Assembly (NCBI GenBank): GCA_002341165.1
Contig: DDNL01000073.1
Coordinates: 1 to 43,464 of the forward strand
Reading direction: 5' to 3'
Source: Shewanellaceae bacterium UBA2521
Lineage (GTDB): Bacteria; Pseudomonadota; Gammaproteobacteria; Enterobacterales; Shewanellaceae
DNA length: 43,464 nt
The translations under genes were made by a program, and so were the position numbers. This document shows, piece after piece, positions 17,644 to 24,598 of the stretch. Every line of letters begins with the position of its first letter. The first letter of the stretch is position 1. Under the pieces are notes generated by a model. It worked only from the letters and a program-made list of their open reading frames with translations. It did not search any database and was not told where the DNA came from.

Positions 17644-18213
17644 ATGGATTTAAGAGTGGCAACTGATGCAAAATGGGTTGATCTGGTGCTCAATAACATC
17701 GATCGTTTTATTATTGATCATGCGCAAACAAAACGTAAATCAGCTCATGCTGCAATGTCTATGTTGACTTATTATCCTGATAAGCAAAATCTGGTCAAGA
17801 GTATGTTGACGTTTTCTGTTGAAGAATTACAATATTTTCAGCGTGTTATGCACTTGATGCATCAGCGTGATTTAACTTTGTTGCCCGATGAACAAACACC
17901 TTATATTAATTTGTTATGCCAACATCTTAGACCACAGCATGATGAGTATTTTTTAGATCAACTTTTGATTACCAGTATTATTGAAGCGCGTAGTCACGAG
18001 AGGTTTTCTTTGATTGCAGCGGCTTTAGGTGAAGGTGACTTAAAAGATTTTTATCAGTCGATAGCTCAAGAAGAAGCGCATCACTCTAGCTTGTTTGCTA
18101 ACCTTGCTTTGCATTATTTCTCCCATGAGGCCGTGACGATTCGGCGTGCTCAGCTTTTTACTGCTGAAGCGGAGTTGATTAAAAATCTACCTATTAAGGC
18201 TTGTGTACATTAA
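17644..18213 (+). CDS. miaE: tRNA-(ms2io6A)-hydroxylase MiaE
   Basis: MiaE is a non-haem di-iron monooxygenase that hydroxylates the isopentenyl group of ms2i6A at position 37 of certain tRNAs. It needs oxygen, so it marks an aerobic or facultative host. The 189-aa protein is helical, with the iron-ligand motifs visible as VEELQYFQRVMH (Glu60/61), IEARSHERF (Glu114, His118) and AQEEAHHSSLF (Glu143/144, His146/147). The length is that of the short MiaE type. The start follows AGAGG with a short AT spacer. It diverges from cinA and precedes glpQ by 46 bases on the same strand. Confidence 0.9.
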   Translation: MDLRVATDAKWVDLVLNNIDRFIIDHAQTKRKSAHAAMSMLTYYPDKQNLVKSMLTFSVEELQYFQRVMHLMHQRDLTLLPDEQTPYINLLCQHLRPQHDEYFLDQLLITSIIEARSHERFSLIAAALGEGDLKDFYQSIAQEEAHHSSLFANLALHYFSHEAVTIRRAQLFTAEAELIKNLPIKACVH

Positions 18214-18259
18214 GCTTTATCGGTAGTTTAATATCGACTGAACTCATCAAGGACTGATA

Positions 18260-19282
18260 ATGACTTCTTTTATTCAAAACATGCGTCAATTTTCGTTGCA
18301 AAACCTTTATAAGTTTTTGGCTATAAGTTTTGCTTTACCTACTTACGCTGAGCCTATTGTCATTGCACATCGAGGTGCACCAGGTTATTTGCCTGAACAT
18401 ACTTTAGCGAGTAAAACCTTAGCCTACGCTATGCGTCCTGACTTCATTGAACAAGACGTGGTTTTAAGTCGTGATGGTCATTTGTTGATTTTACATGATC
18501 ATCATTTAGATCAAGTCACCGATGTTGCTGACAAGTTCCCAGCAAGAGCTCGACATGATGGCCGTTATTATGCCATTGATTTTGATCTGGATGAGATCAA
18601 ACAGCTACGCGTTGTTGAACGCTTTAATCATGAAACCAAAGAACGTTTTTTTCCACAGCGATTTCCTCAAGGTGCTTCTTCTTTCAGTGTGCCGACATTA
18701 GAAGAAGAAATAGAATTAATTCAAGGTCTTAATCAGACATTAGGCTATGATGTGGGGATTTATGTAGAAATTAAAAACCCTCAATTCCATCGAGAAGAAG
18801 GTGTTGATATCAGTACAAAAGTACTGCAAACACTGAAGCAATATGGTTATGATTCACCCGCAAGTAAGGCATACGTTCAGTGTTTTGATGCTGAGGAGCT
18901 AAAGCGTATTGCAACAAGATTAATGCCTGAGTTAGATATGCGGCTTAAGTTAGTACAGCTTATTTATCAGCCTTTACCTAAAGATTTTACTCAGAAAGAC
19001 TTTGATAAGATGAAGCAATATGCAGATGCTTTAGGTATCAACAGTGACAGGATTGTACAGAAAGGTTTGAAGCCTGATCAGTTTAAACTTACAGGTTTTG
19101 TTGAGCAGGCACATCGATATGGTTTGGATGTGCATGTGTATACCTTGAGAGCTGATGAGTTACCTAGTTACGCTCAAAATTTTCATGATGCGCTTCATGT
19201 TTTGATTAAAAAAGCAAAAGTTGATGGTCTATTTACAGACTTTCCTGATCAAACTCGGCAATTTATTTTTAAATCTTCTTAA
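18260..19282 (+). CDS. glpQ: Glycerophosphodiester phosphodiesterase, periplasmic
   Basis: GlpQ hydrolyses glycerophosphodiesters to glycerol-3-phosphate and an alcohol in the periplasm. The 340-aa protein has a signal peptide ending in LPTYA (about residue 30) and the GDPD TIM-barrel motifs IAHRGAPGYLPEHT, DFIEQDVVLSRDG, LHDHHLDQVTDV and the metal-binding YVEIKNP. The catalytic histidines in HRG and in LHDHHL are present. The ATG at 18260 has AAGGAC six to seven bases upstream. No glpT lies next to it, so the source of substrate transport is not shown here. It may be co-transcribed with miaE. Confidence 0.94.
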   Translation: MTSFIQNMRQFSLQNLYKFLAISFALPTYAEPIVIAHRGAPGYLPEHTLASKTLAYAMRPDFIEQDVVLSRDGHLLILHDHHLDQVTDVADKFPARARHDGRYYAIDFDLDEIKQLRVVERFNHETKERFFPQRFPQGASSFSVPTLEEEIELIQGLNQTLGYDVGIYVEIKNPQFHREEGVDISTKVLQTLKQYGYDSPASKAYVQCFDAEELKRIATRLMPELDMRLKLVQLIYQPLPKDFTQKDFDKMKQYADALGINSDRIVQKGLKPDQFKLTGFVEQAHRYGLDVHVYTLRADELPSYAQNFHDALHVLIKKAKVDGLFTDFPDQTRQFIFKSS

Positions 19283-19291
19283 ATCAATATA

Positions 19292-19352
19292 CGATTGAGG
19301 TATAAAGCGCATGAGATGGCTTGGGTAGAATTCATGCGCTGATATACTATCG
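19292..19352. repeat. Long imperfect hairpin between glpQ and tcdA
   Basis: AGCGCATGA at 19306-19314 and TCATGCGCT at 19332-19340 form a perfect 9-base-pair stem around a 17-base loop. The pairing continues outward imperfectly (GTATA with TATAC, CGAT with ATCG) to about 19292 and 19352. It sits between two convergent genes, so a two-way terminator is likely, but neither side has a clear T-run. Confidence 0.5.
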
Positions 19353-19379
19353 TGAGTGAAGCTTTATTTGGAAGAAAGA

Positions 19380-20162
19380 TTAACTGTTCTGAGCTATTTT
19401 TTGCAGCACATGTGCTGCAGCAACAAAGCCAAAAGTACCGGTAACGACTGTTGATGAGCCGAATCCTTGCTCGCAATCCATTTTGAGTACGCCGTCACTC
19501 TGTTGCTTTGTGGTGCATACTTCTCCCTCTTGAGTGGGGTAAACCAGCTGCTCGGTTGAATAGACACAAGGAATTTGAAAACGTCTTTTTAAATTTTTAG
19601 TGAAACCGTAATCTTTACGCAGTGTTTGTCTGACTTTAGATGCAAGTGGATCTTGTGTTGTTTTGGCCAGATCTGTGACTTTGATTTGAGTGGGATCAAC
19701 TTGGCCTCCTGCACCACCAACAGTGAGCATTTTGATTTTATGACGTTTACAATAAGCAATTAAGGCTGCTTTCGTTGCGACCGCGTCGGTACAGTCGATC
19801 ACATAAGTGATGTCTGTGGGTATGATTTGCTCTAGGTTATCAGGCAATGCAAAATCTTCGATTTGGTGTATGGTCAGTTCAGGGTTAATATCGAGCAGCC
19901 TTTGCGCCATAACTTCGACTTTGCTTTGGCCAACGGTACTGGTTAAAGCATGTGCTTGTCTATTGATATTCGTTACGCAGATATCATCTAAGTCAACTAG
20001 AGAGATACAACCTATGCCACTGCGCGCTAAAGCTTCAGCAACCCAAGTGCCAACGCCTCCTATACCGATGACCATAATATGGCTTTGAGAAAAGCGTTTT
20101 AAAGCGCTTTTACCATATAAACGCGCAATGCCGCCAAAGCGTAAAGATTCAGACTCTGTCAT
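19380..20162 (-). CDS. tcdA: tRNA threonylcarbamoyladenosine dehydratase
   Basis: TcdA (CsdL) is an E1-like enzyme that uses ATP to cyclise t6A37 of tRNA into ct6A. The 260-aa protein starts MTESESLRFGGIARLYG and has the nucleotide-binding GIGGVGTWVAEALARSGIG, the DLDDICVTNINRQ motif and VIDCTDAVATK. An insert with CVYSTEQ, where the variable cysteine region of the family lies, follows. The ATG at 20162 has AGAGGAATTTT directly upstream and matches the family start, so 44 further in-frame codons (to 20294) are excluded. In E. coli TcdA works with the CsdA/CsdE sulfur relay, and a SufS/CsdE-like pair is present about 15 kb away in this window. Confidence 0.94.
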   Translation of the reverse strand: MTESESLRFGGIARLYGKSALKRFSQSHIMVIGIGGVGTWVAEALARSGIGCISLVDLDDICVTNINRQAHALTSTVGQSKVEVMAQRLLDINPELTIHQIEDFALPDNLEQIIPTDITYVIDCTDAVATKAALIAYCKRHKIKMLTVGGAGGQVDPTQIKVTDLAKTTQDPLASKVRQTLRKDYGFTKNLKRRFQIPCVYSTEQLVYPTQEGEVCTTKQQSDGVLKMDCEQGFGSSTVVTGTFGFVAAAHVLQKIAQNS

Positions 20163-20334
20163 AAAATTCCTCTTGTTGATCCACGACATCATTTTACTGT
20201 TATAGATGAGTCGTACGATGCAAGATATTGTGAAGATATAAAAGGGCTTATTATATATGAAATTGGAGTCATACAGAAATGCTGTAATCTTCAATTACAG
20301 AGACTGTGACTGATGTACAAAAATCTATGATAGG

Positions 20335-20580
20335 TTACGAGGTATAGAACATATTACGTTTGTAGAGATTAATTTGCCGCTGTATTTTTGTTCTCGCTTT
20401 TTGCGGTACCTGACCTTGCTGCTTGAGTGCCCATTGTAGGCCTTGTTTGCTATAGCTCAGTTTAATGGAGTCTTGGGGTAAGAGCAGGCCATCATGATGA
20501 CGCGACCAGATCATATTTGCTTTGGGCTTGTTTTGTGAGGTTGAGTAACCTGAACTATGGTGTGAGCTTTCTATTTTCAT
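20335..20580 (-). CDS. Unknown small basic protein downstream of an XRE regulator
   Basis: I do not recognise this 81-aa protein. It is rich in Lys, Arg, Gln and Ser, has no membrane segment or signal peptide, and its C-terminal half (SKQGLQWALKQQGQ, then a basic stretch ending RNMFYTS) looks helical. The ATG at 20580 has GAGAAAAGACA before it. The frame is open further upstream to 20667, but that would overlap the regulator gene. It begins 26 bases after the XRE gene stop on the same strand, so the two are probably one transcript. A toxin, an anti-repressor or an accessory DNA-binding protein would all fit; nothing in the sequence decides between them. Confidence 0.55.
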   Translation of the reverse strand: MKIESSHHSSGYSTSQNKPKANMIWSRHHDGLLLPQDSIKLSYSKQGLQWALKQQGQVPQKARTKIQRQINLYKRNMFYTS

Positions 20581-20606
20581 TGTCTTTTCTCGTGTTAAAA
20601 AAGCTT

Positions 20607-20873
20607 TTATGTGAGTAATAAGTAGCTGATATGCTGTAATGTAGAGATGCCTGTAACCTTCAGCCATCGCTTAGAAATGGTAAGAGAGGGATCGGATTTA
20701 CCGTTTTCAATATCAGAGAGGTGGCGAACCGAAATTTCGATACGCTCAGCTAGTACTTCTTGAGTAAGTTTTGCTTGTTTTCTAAATTTTTTTAGAGTTT
20801 TTCCTTGTTGCAATAAGTCCTCTTTTCTCTCTACCCATAAGTTAGAATAAGTCGACAATACTCTTTCTTCCAT
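20607..20873 (-). CDS. XRE-family helix-turn-helix regulator
   Basis: This 88-aa protein has an N-terminal tail of about 25 residues and then a complete XRE/Cro-type helix-turn-helix (LKKFRKQAKLTQEVLAERI, followed by SVRHLSDIENGKSDPSLT). The recognition helix lies around SVRHLSDIENG. It is short enough to be the DNA-binding subunit of a small regulatory pair. The ATG at 20873 has AAGGAG with a 9-base spacer. A 430-base AT-rich region separates it from the divergent ligase gene, and an inverted copy of its AAGGAGCATC leader sequence occurs at 21236-21245, which could be an operator. Functions such as antitoxin, phage-type repressor or competence regulator cannot be told apart by sequence alone. 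Confidence 0.85.
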   Translation of the reverse strand: MEERVLSTYSNLWVERKEDLLQQGKTLKKFRKQAKLTQEVLAERIEISVRHLSDIENGKSDPSLTISKRWLKVTGISTLQHISYLLLT

Positions 20874-21303
20874 GAAGGATGCTCCTTATATGATTTATAC
20901 GCTATGTAGAAAAATTCGAATTAAAGGCTTTTGTTTTTTGTAACCCTAATACGGCATAAAAAATTGTGCCTTTTGTAAGAAATTTACGCAATACCCCAAA
21001 AACAATAAAATACAAAATTCTTTTAAAGTTTTTATTTCAGCATTAAAGTCTAAAATAAAATAAAATTTTAGTCATTAAATCTACTATAAAAACAACTTCA
21101 AGAATGAAATCATATTTGCATAAATATTTTTTTGGAATAATAGTTCTATTCATACTTTTTTATGCGTATTTTGGGTGTTAAATCACGCATTTTACTTACT
21201 GATTAAGTCAGTTTTTAATGCAAAGGCGTAAAAAAAAGGAGCATCTTAGAGTTTTCCATGTTTAGATAAATGGTAACTATGTTTCCAAGTGATAAGGAAC
21301 TTT
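20874..21303. other. AT-rich divergent intergenic region (XRE / ligE)
   Basis: No gene is supported here. It is very AT-rich, with A- and T-runs. It holds a GGCATA/TGTGCC hairpin near 20952-20969. A possible promoter towards ligE has TTGCAT at 21116-21121 and TAATAG at 21138-21143 (16-base spacer). A nested hairpin spans 21187-21221 (GCATT with AATGC, inner ACTGA with TCAGT). An orphan AAGGAG lies at 21236-21241 with only a three-codon frame behind it. The sequence AAGGAGCATC occurs here and, inverted, over the XRE ribosome site at 20878-20887. The long ligE leader suggests regulated expression. Confidence 0.5.
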
Positions 21304-22161
21304 ATGTTACAAACTCAGTTCTATATACGCTATATAAAATATCTTGTTATATTTTTACTGATCTCTAATGTCCAAATGGTATGGGCTGATTTTCGTCCAC
21401 TCCAGCGTGCCAAAGCATACCAAGATGATTTAGATGTTTCACAGTACTATGTCAGCGAAAAGTATGATGGAGTACGTGCTTATTGGGATGGTCGGAATTT
21501 ATATACACGTACGGGTCGACAAATTCATCCACCTTTGAGTTGGGTTAAGGGCTGGCCTTCGCAGCCTCTTGATGGTGAGCTTTGGCTAGGTCGTGGTCAT
21601 TTTGAAAATATATCTGGATTAGTTCATCGCTCCAAGACTCATCCTCGTGACTGGCAAAAAGTGCGATTTATGGTCTTTGACATGCCTAACTCTGAGGGTT
21701 CTTTTGCACAGCGGCTTAAAGCTATGCAGCAGTTATTTGTCTCCCTCTCGAATGTTAGCCTAACCTTAGTACCTCAGCGCGCAATCAAAGATAAAAAAGC
21801 TCTACAGCTTTGGCTTTACCAGCTGGTGGAGCAAGGTGCAGAAGGGGTAATGCTCAAACGTAAAGATAGTCCGTATCGTGCAGGTTATAGCTTAGACTTA
21901 GTCAAACTTAAATTACATACCGATGCTCTGGCTCAAGTTATAGGTTTTGTACCCGGGCAAGGGCGCTTAAAAGGTGTTATGGGTGCCTTAATTGTGAAAG
22001 ATCAATCAGGCAGGCAATTTAAAATTGGTACGGGCTTTACGGATCGAGTTCGACAACATCCACCGCCACTTGGTTCATGGGTGCGATATAAGTTTATCGG
22101 TAAGACGCAAAAAGGTAACCCGAAGTTTGCAAGTTACTTAGGGCCGAGTCATTCCAAGTAA
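21304..22161 (+). CDS. Periplasmic ATP-dependent DNA ligase (LigE type)
   Basis: This 285-aa protein has an N-terminal signal peptide or membrane segment (YLVIFLLISNVQMVWA). The minimal ATP-dependent ligase fold follows: the adenylation motif SEKYDGVRAYWDG with its lysine nucleophile, then DGELW, FMVFDMP, EGVMLKRKDSPY, and VKLKLH, then a small OB domain (GQGRLKGVMGALIV, FKIGTGF, VRYKFIG). The lack of extra DNA-binding domains and the export signal match the LigE group, thought to seal nicks in DNA arriving in the periplasm. The ATG at 21304 has AAGGAACTTT right before it and is preferred over a GTG at 21289. It fits with the nearby pilNOPQ genes as part of a DNA-uptake route. It is convergent with the next gene. 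Confidence 0.9.
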   Translation: MLQTQFYIRYIKYLVIFLLISNVQMVWADFRPLQRAKAYQDDLDVSQYYVSEKYDGVRAYWDGRNLYTRTGRQIHPPLSWVKGWPSQPLDGELWLGRGHFENISGLVHRSKTHPRDWQKVRFMVFDMPNSEGSFAQRLKAMQQLFVSLSNVSLTLVPQRAIKDKKALQLWLYQLVEQGAEGVMLKRKDSPYRAGYSLDLVKLKLHTDALAQVIGFVPGQGRLKGVMGALIVKDQSGRQFKIGTGFTDRVRQHPPPLGSWVRYKFIGKTQKGNPKFASYLGPSHSK

Positions 22162-22170
22162 GACTTTGCT

Positions 22171-24507
22171 TCAATGTTTGGTCAATCGAGTAGGATGTGT
22201 AATACATCGGTAATGCTTCTTTTGATGTGGTGCTGCTTTGAGCCACTGAGATATGAGATCTCTTATATAAGTGTAATGACTTGAGCGTACTCTCGTTGAG
22301 CGTGTTGTTCGAGGCTCTAAATAGTTGTATATATATTTAAGTTTCCATGCAATAAAGCTTTTTACTTCAGGATAGGTTTGAGTATGCTCAGCTGTATGCA
22401 ATAAGGTGTCAATAATGACATAGTTAACACGCATCCATACATCTCGATAAGCTTCTGCAGGCTCATTACCTAGAATCGTTGATTTTAATATTTGCTCCAT
22501 AAATCGATCTAAATTGAGTTGCTCGGGATCATGTTGACTTGCCTGCCATATTCTATTCAATCGATGAGGTGCAAATAACTTTTTAAAAATACGTCGTGCG
22601 TATATTTCAGCATATCCTTTGTAGTTTAAGGATGCATGGGTTGTTTCTGGGTAAATGCGACTTTTGGCAAAGTGTGTTGTCCCTGGTGCTTGGATAGCTA
22701 AGCGTTTGATGAGCGCAGGTTCAAGTGCTAGCTCTTGTATATTGAGATGTTTTATGATTGCTTTGAGAGCTTCATTTTGTAGCAGGGGATCTGCCCAAGC
22801 CCAAGGCGTCTGATTTTTATTGCTATAGTCGTAGTCTAGGCCGCCTAAGATTTGAATAACAGCATGTATTTGATGGATGTCTAGCATCAAGAGTTTAGGT
22901 ATCAGGTGATGGAGCTCACTATCGTGCTCTCTTTCTAAAAGTGCTTGGCGAGATAATCCTTCTAAGGCAAGGTTTCTTGCTTTGTTGAGCTGATCGAGTG
23001 CCTGTATTGGATTGGTACCTATATCATAAGCTGTAGCATACATATGCCCTGAAACAGGATAAGCTGAGCTTTGCGCTGTGGTATAGCGATATCCTTTTTG
23101 CCAAACTTGCACAAAAAATTTATCACTTTCTTCAGCAGAAAACTCATTATAACCATAGTCAACAACTGAAACTTCCCAATTTCCTAAGCTTTGCTGGAAT
23201 GCATTACTGATATCAATTTCGCCTTCTTCTATTTGTATTTGAGGGAAAGCGTAGTCCATCACAGAGCCATTAGTCAGGGTTGAACCAGCAAGATTTATGT
23301 TTAATCCTAGTGCGCGCCCTATAAGAAAAGCAACATCGATTCTCAGTTTAGCCATGACAAACTCAATACTCGATGACTGTGCTGCTTTTTTATTTTTCCA
23401 AGCTGATGTTAAAGCACGAGCGAGCAGGTTCATTTCGCGTAATTGTGCTTCATTAATGTGAATACTGGTGCTTATGATTTCACCAGTTAAAGGGTTAACT
23501 ATCTTATAAAAAGAAGAGTGCTGAATGTAGGGGTTGAAAGACCACTGAATCACATTATATCTAGCATCTTGCGGTTGAATATCCTTAGGTTTTTTTTTGA
23601 AGATGATTGCATTTTTAAATCCAGCTTTTTCAAAGGCTGTTAGCCACCAACGACCACCTTCTGCTATTGCTTTGGTATAAGCTTTGGGAATACTGTTATC
23701 CAAATAGAATACAATAGGTTTTATCGGTAAGCTTAAGTCTGTTTTGGGCTTTGTTTTGGATAAACGAAATCTTTGTTGGTATCTTTTTTCAATCGTTTTT
23801 TGTAAATCTTTTTCATAAAATTGTCCATAAACAGGTTCAAAGCCACTTAAAGGATGGAAGACTTTCTTTTTGTAACCTGAACTTGGGAGTTCACTCCATA
23901 TTTGACGCAAAATAAAACTTTTCTCTTCTGCATGAGTGGCTTTCTTTTTAGATGGTTTGATCCAAGTATAACGCACATCAGCATTGATATTTTTAGGATA
24001 AGATTTTACAGACTCGATGAGTGTGCTGATTTTTTGATGACGTATGTTAGCAAAAGGGAGCATGGCAAATAGATCATTCGCTTTTGCGATCCATTTTGAG
24101 CCTTTCAATGCTGAAGATTTCCAGATTACTTGTGAGAAAATAGGTGCATTGAGGGGTGATTTTTTATTTAAGTTTAAAAAGCTAGGCGTATTGAGTTGCT
24201 TGAGTATTAATAAGCCACCATATTTTTCAAATTGTACCAGTCGCGTATACTGCTCATGCTGCATCATTTTATGAAGTTTTTGAGGGGGTTGTCCGTTTAC
24301 AATGGCTGTCGTCCATAAAAAAGGTTTGTTGAATCGATTGACTTCAATGTACACTTCGCCGTTGCGGTGCATACGGTGAATGGTAAAGATACCTCGAGAT
24401 GTTTTGGATGCATTGATAATCTCTGATGCAGAAATGGCATAAACCTTATGTGTCATGCATCCATAAAACATAATCAAAGCACATAATATGAAACGGTTAC
24501 CAGTCAC
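22171..24507 (-). CDS. Exported DUF4953-like protein lacking the zinc-protease motif
   Basis: The 778-aa precursor has a signal peptide (ILCALIMFYGCMTHKVYA). It follows the DUF5117-DUF4953 zinc-metalloprotease layout: IVFYLDNSIPKAYTKAIAEG, WWLTAFEKAGFKNAI, DARYNVIQW, LTGEIIS, then GSVMDYAFPQ, IDISNAFQQSLGNWEVSVVDYGY. Where the family has HExxHxxGLxHN, this protein reads FLIGRALGLNIN. The first histidine is Phe394, the glutamate is Leu395, the second histidine is Arg398 and the third is Ile404. I checked this on the DNA at 23293-23328. All metal ligands in that motif and the catalytic glutamate are gone while the surrounding fold is kept, so it is probably a non-catalytic relative. The GTG start is backed by GGAG seven bases upstream. 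Family placement is by motif pattern. Confidence 0.8.
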   Translation of the reverse strand: MTGNRFILCALIMFYGCMTHKVYAISASEIINASKTSRGIFTIHRMHRNGEVYIEVNRFNKPFLWTTAIVNGQPPQKLHKMMQHEQYTRLVQFEKYGGLLILKQLNTPSFLNLNKKSPLNAPIFSQVIWKSSALKGSKWIAKANDLFAMLPFANIRHQKISTLIESVKSYPKNINADVRYTWIKPSKKKATHAEEKSFILRQIWSELPSSGYKKKVFHPLSGFEPVYGQFYEKDLQKTIEKRYQQRFRLSKTKPKTDLSLPIKPIVFYLDNSIPKAYTKAIAEGGRWWLTAFEKAGFKNAIIFKKKPKDIQPQDARYNVIQWSFNPYIQHSSFYKIVNPLTGEIISTSIHINEAQLREMNLLARALTSAWKNKKAAQSSSIEFVMAKLRIDVAFLIGRALGLNINLAGSTLTNGSVMDYAFPQIQIEEGEIDISNAFQQSLGNWEVSVVDYGYNEFSAEESDKFFVQVWQKGYRYTTAQSSAYPVSGHMYATAYDIGTNPIQALDQLNKARNLALEGLSRQALLEREHDSELHHLIPKLLMLDIHQIHAVIQILGGLDYDYSNKNQTPWAWADPLLQNEALKAIIKHLNIQELALEPALIKRLAIQAPGTTHFAKSRIYPETTHASLNYKGYAEIYARRIFKKLFAPHRLNRIWQASQHDPEQLNLDRFMEQILKSTILGNEPAEAYRDVWMRVNYVIIDTLLHTAEHTQTYPEVKSFIAWKLKYIYNYLEPRTTRSTRVRSSHYTYIRDLISQWLKAAPHQKKHYRCITHPTRLTKH

Positions 24508-24598
24508 TTTTAAACTCCATGATTGTTTATCTTACTGAGACTGGATAGAATGTGAAAGTATCTTTTTATATGATGTCGTGAGAGCTCTATAGATTAGT

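Noticed and set aside
20335..20873. Firm call of a toxin-antitoxin module
   Set aside because: The XRE protein would suit an antitoxin, but the second protein has no toxin motif (no RelE, HigB, HipA or HicA features). Reported only as an unknown pair.
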